A DNA stretch of 64,000 nucleotides from CAVOJV01 sp963696325 (GTDB lineage: Bacteria; Pseudomonadota; Gammaproteobacteria; Competibacterales; Competibacteraceae): contig CAVOJV010000039.1 of NCBI GenBank assembly GCA_963696325.1, positions 62,001-126,000 on the forward strand, read 5' to 3'. The notes below the pieces were generated by a model. The model made no database searches. It was not told where the DNA came from and saw only the letters and a program-made list of their open reading frames with translations. This document shows, in pieces, positions 31,701-41,641 of the stretch; the stretch's first letter is position 1; every line of letters begins with the position of its first letter. Both the position numbers and the translations under genes were made by a program.

Positions 31701-32934
31701 TGAACTTCATCCTGCCTACCGGCGACAGATCATACCGTTCCTCAGTGAAGAAAAGATTATGGAAGAGATTTTGGGCCGCTTCTTTAGTAGGCGGCTCACC
31801 AGGGCGCATCATGCGGTAGATCTCGACCTGGGCCTCCAGCTGGGTGCGGGTGGGGTCTGCGCGAAGGGTATTGGATATGTAGGGGCCGCGGTCCAAGTCG
31901 TTCACGTACAGAGTACGAAACTCATGGATACCGCTCCCACGGATTTTTTCCAATATCTCCAAGGTCAACTCGTCGTTGGCGTTGGCCACGAGTTCGCCGG
32001 TATCGGTGTCAACCATATCCTGGGCCAGCACCTTGCCGGTTAGATAATCCGCCGGCACTTCCAGGTTTTGAACGCCGGCTTTCTGCACATCGCGAATGTG
32101 CTTGGCGGTAACGCGGCGTCCCGACTCGACCAACACCTGGTCACCGATGCGGATATCGAAACTGGTGATCTCGCCACGCAGACGGTCGGGCACCAAATCC
32201 AGAGTCAGCCGCTCACCTTCCAAGCGGAAGGTATTGGTCTCGAAAAACATGCCAAGAATCTGCTCGTCGGAATAATTGAGAGCCCGCAACACGACCGTCA
32301 CGGGCAGTTTGCGGCGACGGTCAATCCGGGCAAATAGGAGATCCTTGGCATCGAACTCAAAATCCAGCCAAGAACCGCGATAGGGAATAATCCGCGCCGA
32401 GAACAGCAGTTTGCCAGAGGAATGGGTCTTGCCTTTGTCATGATCAAAAAACACACCTGGCGAACGGTGCAACTGGGAGACGATCACCCGCTCAGTACCA
32501 TTAATGACAAAGGTGCCATTGTCCGTCATCAGCGGCAGTTCGCCCATGTAGACCTCGTTCTCCTTGAGATCTTTCACGGACTGGGAACCGGCCTCGCTGT
32601 CTTTCTCCAAAATGGCTAAGCGCAGCCGCACCCGCAATGGGGCGGCATAGGTCAAACCCCGCAACTGGCATTCGCGGACATCAAAGACTGGTTCGCCAAG
32701 GCGATAGCTGACATACTCAAGTTGCGCATTGCCGGAATAACTGGTGATAGGGAAAACAGAACGAAAAGCGGCATGCAATCCTGCTTCCTTGCGCTCCGGG
32801 AGAGGAACATCGGCCTGCAAAAATTCACGATACGAATCCAACTGTATCGCCAGCAGATAAGGCACCTCTAGAATGCTGGGGCGCTTACCAAAATCTTTAC
32901 GAATACGTTTCTTGTCAGTGAAAGTGTAGGCCAT
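28764..32934 (-). CDS. rpoB: RNA polymerase beta subunit (one apparent frameshift)
   Basis: Second-largest subunit of RNA polymerase, about 1390 residues. The reading frame changes once, at the conserved KMAGRHGNKGV-VSMIVPQEDMPY motif: an extra T at 29577 turns GTG-GTC-TCC-ATG into a shifted frame that stops 40 bases later. Without that base the protein runs continuously from MAYTFTDKKRIRKDFGKRPSILEVPYLLAIQLDSY to SLGINIELESD. The rifampicin pocket ([30 protein letters not shown]) carries the sensitive-type Asp, His and Ser. A sequencing error is far more likely than a real frameshift in this essential gene. 60 bases upstream of rpoC. Confidence 0.95.
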
Positions 32935-33063
32935 CGGTATTCCTCATATACAGGAGTTCGAGCCATGGGCGACATCGCACCCGTAACTCCGTTTTTCAGC
33001 CACGGCGCATAAAATTTGCAGACTCGAACCGGAGCGTCCGTAACAAAAGCTACAACAAGGAAA

Positions 33064-33088
33064 GGCCGGTGGCATAAAGCCACCAGCC
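33064..33088 (-). terminator. attenuator hairpin in the rplL-rpoB gap
   Basis: GGCTGGTGGC, loop TTTAT, GCCACCGGCC, then TTTCCTTGTT, read on the minus strand. It forms a 9-10 bp stem with one mismatch and a T-rich tail 57 bases after the rplL stop. E. coli has an attenuator at the same position, which lowers rpoBC expression relative to rplJL; the 210-base gap here probably does the same job. Confidence 0.6.
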
Positions 33089-33144
33089 GCCCTGGCACAA
33101 CGCCCTGTCGCGGCTAATCTCCGCGCAGGTGGAAACCAACGTTG

Positions 33145-33519
33145 CTATTTGACCTCGACCGTGGCGCCGGATTCTTCCAGCTGCTTTTTGATATCTTCAG
33201 CCTCTTGCTTGGAAACTCCTTCCTTGATGGTCGAAGGTACGCCTTCGACCAGGTCTTTGGCCTCTTTCAGGCCCAGACCGGTAAGACTGCGAACCACCTT
33301 GATCACATTTACCTTCTTTTCGCCGAAACTGGTCATTAGCACGTCGAATTCGGTCTGCTCCTCGACTGGAGCGGCGGCAACGGCGGCAACGGGAGCGGCA
33401 GCAACGGCGGCGGCAGCGCTGACCCCAAATTTCGCCTCCATGGCGGAAATCAAATCAACCACCTCCATAACGGTCATGTTAGAGATGGTTTCCAAAATTT
33501 CTTCTTTAGAAACAGCCAT
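33145..33519 (-). CDS. rplL: 50S ribosomal protein L7/L12
   Basis: Stalk protein that recruits translational GTPases. The start at 33517-33519 (MAVSKEEILETISNMTVMEVVDLISAMEAKFGV), with AGGAG 8 bases upstream, gives 124 residues. The Ala/Val-rich hinge (AAAAVAAAPVAAVAAAPVEE) separates the dimerisation domain from the factor-binding domain (KKVNVIKVVRSLTGLGLKEAKDLVEGVPS). Confidence 0.97.
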   Translation of the reverse strand: MAVSKEEILETISNMTVMEVVDLISAMEAKFGVSAAAAVAAAPVAAVAAAPVEEQTEFDVLMTSFGEKKVNVIKVVRSLTGLGLKEAKDLVEGVPSTIKEGVSKQEAEDIKKQLEESGATVEVK

Positions 33520-33570
33520 ACGGATTACTCCTGGTATAAATTTCAATGAATACCGTGAATGCCGAAATGC

Positions 33571-34104
33571 TCAAGCACTGTCTTTTTTCAGGCGGACTGC
33601 TTCAACAGCGCGCACAAGCTTGCCGGGAACCTCGTTGAGGGTGCGTGCCAGCTTGTCGAGCGGTGCTTTCATGCAGGCCATGAGCAGACTGATAGCTTGC
33701 TCGCGGGTTGGCATTCTCGCCAGGCGCTCCAGATCGGTGGCTGGCAACAACCGTCCACCAATGGACAAGACCCTGATCACCAACCTGTCGTTGGCTTTAT
33801 CAGCGACGAAATCCTTGAGCACCCTTGCCGCTGCACCCGGGTCATGCTGGGAAAACGCCAGGATAAGCGGTCCCACTAGCTTTGGCTGCATGCACTCAAA
33901 GCTGGTACCCTGCACAGCACGCCGCGCCAGCGTGTTCTTGACCACGCGCAAATAGACGCCATTTTCCCGAGCCTTGACGCGCAAAGCCGTCAATTGGCCT
34001 ACACCCAAGCCCCGGTACTCCGACGCAATCGCGGAGTGCGCACTGGCAGCCACTTCAGCGACTTCGACAACAACAGCCTTTTTTTCTGCCAGACTTAAAC
34101 TCAT
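33571..34104 (-). CDS. rplJ: 50S ribosomal protein L10
   Basis: Base of the L12 stalk and, with L12, translational repressor of its own operon. 177 residues: MSLSLAEKKAVVVEVAEVAASAHSAIASEYRGLGVGQLTALRVKARENGVYLRVVKNTLARRA, followed by the C-terminal helix that binds L12 dimers. The 359-base leader upstream is the expected place for autoregulation. Confidence 0.97.
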   Translation of the reverse strand: MSLSLAEKKAVVVEVAEVAASAHSAIASEYRGLGVGQLTALRVKARENGVYLRVVKNTLARRAVQGTSFECMQPKLVGPLILAFSQHDPGAAARVLKDFVADKANDRLVIRVLSIGGRLLPATDLERLARMPTREQAISLLMACMKAPLDKLARTLNEVPGKLVRAVEAVRLKKDSA

Positions 34105-34463
34105 GAAAAACTACCTCGTTTCATACCCGTGATCGGGAATGGCTTGGTTCAGCAACCACCCTGACTTCCCAAATTCATAACAAAGCTTGGCAAGCCAAAC
34201 TGACCGCATTTACCAACGGTAGATACCCAATCAACCGCAACGCGGTTGTACCTCCTCACGGCAGCCTTCACCAGGAAAATCCAGAAAGGGCATTACCGTC
34301 TGCGCAGGCAGGTAACGATCATCGCTTTCCCAATGACTGATACCAGATTAAGGGCTAAAGCGCCTGCGGTCTTTGACGTCAGCCGGAAACCCGGCCGCCC
34401 AAAGTCTTTGCCCGGCATTGGCATTGGTATCAGCACCGATGCCGGATCATTCTGTAACGATTG
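34105..34463 (-). promoter_or_regulatory. rplJ leader (L10-L12 autoregulation region)
   Basis: A 359-base stretch without a gene between rplA and rplJ. Such long leaders carry the L10(L12)4-binding RNA in enterobacteria. Here I see two inverted repeats on the minus strand: GCCGG-N4-CCGGC (34382-34395) and CCGGCAT with ATGCCGG 20 bases apart (about 34411-34445). I cannot identify the kink-turn consensus with confidence. An internal promoter for rplJL-rpoBC probably also lies here. Confidence 0.5.
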
Positions 34464-35159
34464 CTATAACGACAGCGTGGCCTGATCAACGCCAATACCG
34501 GGTCCCATGGTCGTGGAGACGGTAACGTTACGGATATACACACCCTTGGACGTGGAAGGCTTAGCCTTCTGCAAATCAGCCAACAACGCCTGCAAGTTTT
34601 CCTTCAGCTTGTTGATCTCGAAGTCAACCTTGCCGATGCTACAGTGAATGATGCCGGCCTTGTCGGTACGGTAACGGACCTGGCCACCCTTGGCGTTTTT
34701 GATGGCGGTAACCACATCAGGGGTCACGGTACCGACCTTTGGATTAGGCATCAAACCACGGGGGCCCAGGATCTGCCCCAACTGACCAACGACCCGCATG
34801 GCGTCCGGCGAGGCGATGACCACGTCGAAATTCAACTCGCCCGCTTTCACGGCTGCGGCCAAATCCTCGAAACCAACCACATCCGCGCCGGCGCCTTTGG
34901 CAGCTTCGGCATTGGCGCCTTGCGCAAACACTGCAACCCGCACCGTTTTACCCGTGCCATTGGGTAGGACAGTGGAACCACGCACCACCTGATCGGATTT
35001 ACGCGGATCGACGCCCAGGTTCACAGCCACATCCACTGATTCTTTGAATTTGGCCGCAGTAATATCTTGCAGCAGGACAAACGCTTCATCGATTGGATAA
35101 AGCTTTCCCGCCACCAGCTTGTTGCGAATGGCCTGCATACGTTTAGATAGTTTGGCCAT
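34464..35159 (-). CDS. rplA: 50S ribosomal protein L1
   Basis: L1-stalk protein that moves E-site tRNA and represses the rplKA operon in enterics. 231 residues: MAKLSKRMQAIRNKLVAGKLYPIDEAFVLLQD and RGLMPNPKVGTVTPDVVTAIKNAKGGQVRYRTDKAGIIHCSIGKVDFE are diagnostic. 3 bases from rplK. Confidence 0.97.
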   Translation of the reverse strand: MAKLSKRMQAIRNKLVAGKLYPIDEAFVLLQDITAAKFKESVDVAVNLGVDPRKSDQVVRGSTVLPNGTGKTVRVAVFAQGANAEAAKGAGADVVGFEDLAAAVKAGELNFDVVIASPDAMRVVGQLGQILGPRGLMPNPKVGTVTPDVVTAIKNAKGGQVRYRTDKAGIIHCSIGKVDFEINKLKENLQALLADLQKAKPSTSKGVYIRNVTVSTTMGPGIGVDQATLSL

Positions 35160-35162
35160 GAC

Positions 35163-35594
35163 TCAAACTCCCTCGACTTCCAGTCCCATGGAACGGGCGC
35201 TACCGGCAATGGTGCGTACCGCCGCATCCAGATCGGCCGCCGTCAAATCGGACTGCTTGGCTCTGGCGATTTCCTCAAGTTGCGCACGGGTTACGCTGCC
35301 CACTTTAGTGGTGTTGGGACTGGCACTGCCTTTTTCGATACCCACCGCCTTCTTGAGCAAGATGGCGGCCGGGGGCGTCTTCATGATAAACGTAAAACTG
35401 CGATCGCTATAGACGGTGATCACGACCGGGATAGGCAAGCCTTGTTCCAACTGCTGAGTTTGGGCATTAAACGCCTTGCAAAACTCCATAATATTCACAC
35501 CATGCTGACCCAGCGCCGGACCAACGGGTGGACTTGGATTAGCCTTGCCGGCCGCCACCTGTAACTTGACATATGCAGTAACTTTCTTAGCCAT
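35163..35594 (-). CDS. rplK: 50S ribosomal protein L11
   Basis: GTPase-centre protein that binds 23S rRNA near thiostrepton and is needed for the RelA stringent response. 143 residues with MAKKVTAYVKLQVAAGKANPSPPVGPALGQHGVNIMEFCKAFNAQT, including the proline-rich N-terminal segment, and a complete C-terminal RNA-binding domain. Confidence 0.97.
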   Translation of the reverse strand: MAKKVTAYVKLQVAAGKANPSPPVGPALGQHGVNIMEFCKAFNAQTQQLEQGLPIPVVITVYSDRSFTFIMKTPPAAILLKKAVGIEKGSASPNTTKVGSVTRAQLEEIARAKQSDLTAADLDAAVRTIAGSARSMGLEVEGV

Positions 35595-35684
35595 TCAGGT
35601 TCTCCTAAGCGGGTGCAAGCGCCTTGCGGCTCCCCTAATCAACCCCTCGCCTTATGGACAGAGGTCTTCGACGAATCAAATGTA

Positions 35685-36218
35685 TCAGGCCTTTTCGACT
35701 TGACTAAATTCCAACTCCACCGGAGTTGATCTGCCAAAAATGAGGACCGCCACGCGCAGGCGGCTTTTTTCGTAGTTCACTTCCTCGACAACACCGTTAA
35801 AATCATTGAAAGGACCATCGGTAACGCGAACCACCTCGCCTGGCTCGTACAACACCTTGGGCTTCGGCTTGTCCGCGCCTTCCTGAATTCTTTGCAGGAT
35901 AGCCTGCGCCTCCTTGTCGGTGATCGGCGCCGGCCGGTCGCTGGAGCCGCCGATAAACCCCAGCACCTTGGGGACGCTCTTGACCAAGTGCCAGGTATCA
36001 TTATCCATGTCCATCTGCACGAGCACGTAGCCGGGGAAGAATTTGCGTTCACTCTTGCGCTTCTGGCCATCGCGCATTTCGACAACTTCTTCGGTCGGAA
36101 CCAGTATCTGGCCAAACTTGTCCTGCATGCCCTCGCGTATCACCCGATCTTCCAAGGAACGTCTAACCTGATGTTCGAATCCCGAGTAGGCCTGCACCAC
36201 GTACCAACGCATGGCCAT
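35685..36218 (-). CDS. nusG: transcription termination/antitermination factor NusG
   Basis: Universal elongation factor that binds the beta' clamp and links RNA polymerase to Rho or to ribosomal S10. 177 residues: the NGN domain has RWYVVQAYSGFEHQVRRSLEDRV and FFPGYVLVQMDMDNDTWHLVKSVPKVLGFIGG; the KOW domain has GEVVRVTDGPFNDFNGVVEEVNYEKSRLRVAVLIFGR. Directly after secE, 4 bases apart. Confidence 0.97.
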   Translation of the reverse strand: MAMRWYVVQAYSGFEHQVRRSLEDRVIREGMQDKFGQILVPTEEVVEMRDGQKRKSERKFFPGYVLVQMDMDNDTWHLVKSVPKVLGFIGGSSDRPAPITDKEAQAILQRIQEGADKPKPKVLYEPGEVVRVTDGPFNDFNGVVEEVNYEKSRLRVAVLIFGRSTPVELEFSQVEKA

Positions 36219-36222
36219 GACC

Positions 36223-36597
36223 CTAACCCCCTTGAGTCAACAGGCGCACCACCCAAAATAGCAGCATGTCAAGTATCCATAGAAAAATGCCCATCACAAC
36301 AACCATGACAATGACAGCAAGACTGGTTTGCAGGGTTTCGGCGCGGGTTGGCCAAACAACCTTGCGTAATTCCATACGCGAATCTTTGATGAACTCCAGC
36401 GTATTACCGCCAAGTTCTGTGGTCGATACAATAGCCACAGCCACAGCCACAGCCACCAATAAGCCGATCACCCGGATCAGCAGCAGGGCATGCCCAAAGT
36501 AGTAGAAAGCCACCAGACCGGCTATTACCAGCAAAGTGGCCGAGAACAGCTTTAAGGTATCAAATTTGAAAGCTTGGGTTTCAGGTTTAGAATTCAT
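36223..36597 (-). CDS. secE: protein translocase subunit SecE
   Basis: Inner-membrane clamp around SecY. The 124-residue three-helix form typical of enterobacteria-like SecE has two N-terminal hydrophobic segments (LFSATLLVIAGLVAFYYF and LIRVIGLLVAVAVAVAIV). The conserved amphipathic helix FIKDSRMELRKVVWPTRAETLQTSLAVIVMVVVMGIFLW follows. Located before nusG, as usual. Confidence 0.96.
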   Translation of the reverse strand: MNSKPETQAFKFDTLKLFSATLLVIAGLVAFYYFGHALLLIRVIGLLVAVAVAVAIVSTTELGGNTLEFIKDSRMELRKVVWPTRAETLQTSLAVIVMVVVMGIFLWILDMLLFWVVRLLTQGG

Positions 36598-36681
36598 CTT
36601 TAAGGATTCACATCCCCGGGACGGACAGCGGGAAATACACGTTGCCCATACCTGCCCCGCCCTGGAGTGCTGTCATAGGAA

Positions 36682-36757
36682 TGGCAGGCCAGGAGGGTCT
36701 CGAACCCCCAACCTGCGGTTTTGGAGACCGCCGCTCTGCCAATTGAGCTACTGGCCT
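36682..36757 (-). tRNA. tRNA-Trp (anticodon CCA)
   Basis: 76 nt including an encoded 3' CCA. The anticodon loop reads CTCCAAA with anticodon CCA at 36722-36724. The acceptor, D (AGCTCAATTGGCAGAGC) and T (GTTCGAGAC) arms pair normally. It sits between tuf2 and secE, a conserved arrangement. Confidence 0.96.
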
Positions 36758-36828
36758 GTTGCTAGGAACAGGAGACGAGACCACCATTCGGACCTCGTCT
36801 TTTCTTCATCTTTAATACAACAATAAAC

Positions 36829-38019
<1,191 letters not shown>

Positions 38020-38082
38020 CTAGAAACACCCTCCCAAAAACCTTGGAGTATGAGATTCTGATTAGTTAACACGTCACAAAAA

Positions 38083-38158
<76 letters not shown>

Positions 38159-38171
38159 AATGACTTAAGCT

Positions 38172-38245
<74 letters not shown>

Positions 38246-38343
38246 CAAACCCGAACACCCCCCACACATCAACGTTAGTCGCATCCAACACTCAACACTG
38301 CAATTCTAAAGCCGACTGAGCATCGTGGTGTTAAGCATCCAGA

Positions 38344-38428
<85 letters not shown>

Positions 38429-38443
38429 AAAAATGAGCTAAAT

Positions 38444-38472
38444 ATTGTCTGGTAAAGAAACAGCCTTGTCAA
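38444..38472 (-). promoter_or_regulatory. sigma-70 promoter of the tRNA-Tyr-Gly-Thr-tuf operon
   Basis: On the minus strand a perfect -35 TTGACA (38472-38467) is followed after exactly 17 bases by GACAAT (38449-38444), which matches 4 of 6 consensus -10 bases. The transcript would start a few bases before the tRNA-Tyr 5' end at 38428. The strong -35 and AT-rich upstream stretch fit a stable-RNA promoter. Confidence 0.7.
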
Positions 38473-38493
38473 TCAGCAAATTCTATTATTATC

Positions 38494-39711
38494 TTATCTC
38501 GGCCAGCGCTTGAATACGAGCGAGGCGTTGGTCCCTCCAAAGCCGAAGCTATTGGACATCACCATATCGAGGTTTAGATTATCCAGGCGTTCCCGCACGA
38601 TAGACATACCCTCCGCCTTGGGGTCCAGTTCCTGGATGTTCGCCGAAGCTGCGATAAAGTTGTTTTCTTGCATGAGCAGCGAATAAATAGCTTCATGCAC
38701 CCCGGCAGCGCCTAGGGCATGACCTGTCAATGACTTGGTAGCGCTAATGGGGGGTAACTGGTCGCCGAATACTGAGCGGATCGCTTCCAGTTCCCGAACA
38801 TCCCCAACCGGTGTGCTGGTACCATGGGTATTCAGATAATCAATGGGGCTATCCACTGTTTCCAAAGCCTGGCGCATGCAGCGCACCGCGCCCTCGCCGG
38901 AGGGCTGGACCATGTCGTAGCCGTCGGAGGTAGCACCGTAGCCCACGATTTCGGCATAAATCTTCGCCCCACGTCGAAGCGCATGCTCCAATTCTTCCAG
39001 GACTACCACGCCACCTCCACCAGAGATAACAAAACCGTCACGGTTGACATCATAAGGGCGGGAAGCAGTAGCTGGCGTAGCGTTATATTCAGAGGATAAA
39101 GCACCCATGGCGTCAAACAGCACGGTCGTGCTCCAGTGAACCTCTTCGCCGCCACCGGCAAACATTACATCCTGCTTGCCCCATTGAATGAGTTCGCAGG
39201 CATTGCCAATACAGTGGGCGCTGGAAGCACAGGCGGAACTAATGGAATAACTAACTCCCTTGATCTTGAAAGGCGTCGCCAGACAGGCGGAAATAGTGCT
39301 GCTCATAGTGCGTGGCACCATATAGGGACCGACTTTGCGCAGTCCCTTACCGCGCAGCGTATCGGCGGCCAAGACGATGTTTTGCGGGCTTGCACCGCCA
39401 CTGCCCATGATCAGGCCGGCCCGCGGGTTGGAAACCAGTTGCTCGGAAAGGATCGCGTCCGCGATGGCTTCCCGCATAGCCAGATAGCTGAAGGCCGCGG
39501 CATCCCCCATGAAACGCAGAATCTTACGGTCGATCAACTCCGCAAGGTTCAGGTGGATTGCTCCACGAACCTGAGAGCGAAAACCCAAATCCCTATAATC
39601 CTCAGCGAATTCGAAGCCGCTCCGGCCTTGCCGCAGGGACTCCAGCACTTCCTGATTGTTGTGGCCTATGCTGGATACAACACCCATACCTGTGACAACC
39701 ACACGTCTCAT
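38494..39711 (-). CDS. fabB: beta-ketoacyl-ACP synthase I
   Basis: Condensing enzyme of fatty-acid synthesis needed to elongate the unsaturated product of FabA. I start at 39711 (MRRVVVTGMGVVSSIG), where GAGGG lies about 8 bases upstream; this gives 405 residues (E. coli 406). The active-site Cys is Cys161 in SSACASSAH. The two catalytic His lie in THGTSTPVGD and SLTGHALGAAGVHE, and the C-terminal glycine loop is NSFGFGGTNASLVF. Operon with fabA, 11 bases apart. Confidence 0.95.
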   Translation of the reverse strand: MRRVVVTGMGVVSSIGHNNQEVLESLRQGRSGFEFAEDYRDLGFRSQVRGAIHLNLAELIDRKILRFMGDAAAFSYLAMREAIADAILSEQLVSNPRAGLIMGSGGASPQNIVLAADTLRGKGLRKVGPYMVPRTMSSTISACLATPFKIKGVSYSISSACASSAHCIGNACELIQWGKQDVMFAGGGEEVHWSTTVLFDAMGALSSEYNATPATASRPYDVNRDGFVISGGGGVVVLEELEHALRRGAKIYAEIVGYGATSDGYDMVQPSGEGAVRCMRQALETVDSPIDYLNTHGTSTPVGDVRELEAIRSVFGDQLPPISATKSLTGHALGAAGVHEAIYSLLMQENNFIAASANIQELDPKAEGMSIVRERLDNLNLDMVMSNSFGFGGTNASLVFKRWPR

Positions 39712-39722
39712 AGCGCAGACCC

Positions 39723-40238
39723 TCAAAAATTGTCCGTCGAGGTGAACAGTCCGACCCGCAGATCCTTGCCGGCGTAGATTTGGCGCCCATCAACTTCCAT
39801 GATGGCATTAGCGATACCCATGACGAGTTTACGCAAGATCACTCGCTTCATATGAATGCAATAGGTCAGCTTTTGGGCGGTGGGCAGCACCTGCCCGGTG
39901 AATTTGACTTCGCCACAGCCGAGCGCACGCCCGCGCCCTGGACCGCCCATCCAACCCAGAAAAAAACCGACTAACTGCCACATAGCGTCCAGACCGAGAC
40001 AGCCAGGCATCACCGGATCACCTTCAAAATGGCAGCCGAAAAACCACAACTCGGGATTGATGTCCAATTCGGCGATGATTAACCCCTTGCCATAATCACC
40101 GCCGTCCTCGCTGATACTGACGATCCGATCCACCATTAACATCGGTGGCAAAGGCAGCTGGGCATTGCCGGGTCCGAACAACTCCCCACGTGCGCAAGCC
40201 AGCAATTCAGCGTAGGTAAAGCTGGGTTTCTTGGTCAC
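39723..40238 (-). CDS. fabA: 3-hydroxydecanoyl-ACP dehydratase/isomerase
   Basis: Dehydrates beta-hydroxyacyl-ACP and isomerises trans-2- to cis-3-decenoyl-ACP, the anaerobic entry into unsaturated fatty acids. 171 residues, equal to E. coli. The hot-dog active site is seen in FFGCHFEGDPVMPGCLGLDAMWQLVGFFLGWMGGPGRGRALG, with the catalytic His and Asp. fabA with fabB on one transcript restricts the organism to Proteobacteria, mainly Gammaproteobacteria. Confidence 0.96.
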   Translation of the reverse strand: MTKKPSFTYAELLACARGELFGPGNAQLPLPPMLMVDRIVSISEDGGDYGKGLIIAELDINPELWFFGCHFEGDPVMPGCLGLDAMWQLVGFFLGWMGGPGRGRALGCGEVKFTGQVLPTAQKLTYCIHMKRVILRKLVMGIANAIMEVDGRQIYAGKDLRVGLFTSTDNF

Positions 40239-40432
40239 TTCTAAAATTTTCCTCGGAAGCTAGTGCGCGAAGGCGGGTAATACCTAAATTATTCAGTGGA
40301 TCAGTATAAAGGTTTTTTACCGCGCGTTGGGTAACTTGTAGGCTTTAAGCATCAATTGTAACTTGAGTTATTGATTAAATTATGCATAGCTTTCCTGCAA
40401 CGCCCATTGCACCTTTCCAGGAGAATCAAGCC

Positions 40433-41131
40433 ATGCCTGAGCACCAACCTTTTTCCATCCATGCCCTGGAATTGGGCCCTATGGCTAATGTTGTCTATCT
40501 GATCCATGATCATACCAGCCAGCGGGCAGCCGTGGTGGACCCCGCCTGGGATGTGTCCCGCATCATCAAACTGGCCGCAAAAAAGGACCTTCGAATCACC
40601 GACGTGTTGCTCACCCACAGTCACTTTGACCACATTAACGGCGTGGAGGAATTGTTGGCCAGCCATGACGCCGAACTGCATCTGCTCAAGCCCGAGGCCG
40701 AATTTTGGGGACGGTTTGCAGATTTACCCACCTTGCACCATGGTGGCGACGTGATCCGGCTCGGGGCAACACCCATCACGATCATGCACACCCCCGGACA
40801 TACCCCAGGCTCCGCTTGCTACCACTTGGGCGGACACTTGATTACCGGCGATACCTTGTTCGTGTTCGGCTGTGGACGTTGCGATCTCAAGGGCGGCGAC
40901 CCGGAAGAAATGTACCTTACCCTACGTCACCTCGCCGCTGGCTTGCCCAAGGATACGCTTATCCATCCTGGCCATAACTATGGCGTGACGCCAGTCTCTA
41001 CCCTCGCGGAACAAGTGGATGGCAATCCCTTCATGCATTTTCATGATTGTCCCTCTTTCGTGAATTACCGTATGCACCTGCATGACCGGGAGGAACCTTA
41101 CACGCCAGTAAAGCGGGCACCACATGCTTGA
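40433..41131 (+). CDS. metallo-beta-lactamase-fold hydrolase (glyoxalase II-like)
   Basis: A 232-residue MBL-fold protein, probably a thioester hydrolase or a persulfide dioxygenase relative. AGGAGA lies 8 bases before the ATG at 40433, so this start is preferred to an in-frame ATG 51 bases upstream. Metal ligands are in order: LLTHSHFDHING (HxHxDH), HTPGHTPGSACYH, ITGDTLFVFGCGRCD and IHPGHNYG. The FGCGRCDLKGGDPEEMY segment is common in short hydroxyacylglutathione-hydrolase-like proteins. It has no identified operon partner except the NTF2-like gene 54 bases downstream. The substrate cannot be told from sequence. Confidence 0.85.
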   Translation: MPEHQPFSIHALELGPMANVVYLIHDHTSQRAAVVDPAWDVSRIIKLAAKKDLRITDVLLTHSHFDHINGVEELLASHDAELHLLKPEAEFWGRFADLPTLHHGGDVIRLGATPITIMHTPGHTPGSACYHLGGHLITGDTLFVFGCGRCDLKGGDPEEMYLTLRHLAAGLPKDTLIHPGHNYGVTPVSTLAEQVDGNPFMHFHDCPSFVNYRMHLHDREEPYTPVKRAPHA

Positions 41132-41185
41132 ATTTCTGACAGTAAATTTTGCCTATCAGCCGCTCGGTAGCAGCCAGGGCACGCC

Positions 41186-41617
41186 ATGAAAAAACCTTTT
41201 TTTACCAACCCAGAGGCCGCGGAATATGCTTTTTATGTGGCGATCGAAGGAGCTGATCTAGAGGCGATGATGACCGTCTGGGAGCCCAGCGAGACTATCG
41301 TCTGCATACACCCACTGGGACCACGTCTGCAAGGACCACAACAAATCAGAGCAAGCTGGCGGCAGATATTGAATTCAGGCGTGCGACTACGGTTTCGGAT
41401 TGAAGGCGTCCAGGGTCTCATGCAAGGGGATCTGGCGGTGCGCATCGTCTACGAGCACATAACCGTCCTTGGCACGGATGAGCAACCGGCACAGCCGGTA
41501 ATTGCCACGAACATTTATCGGCGCACCCCGGTGGGCTGGCATATTATTTTGCACCATGCCTCCCCGGGGCCCGCCATCACCGTCTCCCATGACAGCCTGC
41601 CGGAGCGTCTGCATTAG
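41186..41617 (+). CDS. SnoaL/NTF2-like protein (YybH/DUF4440 type)
   Basis: A 143-residue cone-shaped NTF2-superfamily protein. The pattern AAEYAFYVAIEGADLEAMMTVWEPSETIVCIHPLGPRLQGPQQIRASWRQIL matches the SnoaL-like group found beside housekeeping genes. Closing features are TNIYRRTPVGWHIILHHASP. Whether it is an enzyme or a ligand-binding protein is unknown. It follows the MBL hydrolase on the same strand and converges with the L,D-transpeptidase. Confidence 0.8.
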   Translation: MKKPFFTNPEAAEYAFYVAIEGADLEAMMTVWEPSETIVCIHPLGPRLQGPQQIRASWRQILNSGVRLRFRIEGVQGLMQGDLAVRIVYEHITVLGTDEQPAQPVIATNIYRRTPVGWHIILHHASPGPAITVSHDSLPERLH

Positions 41618-41641
41618 TCAGTGTGTCAGCGTGAAGTGGGA

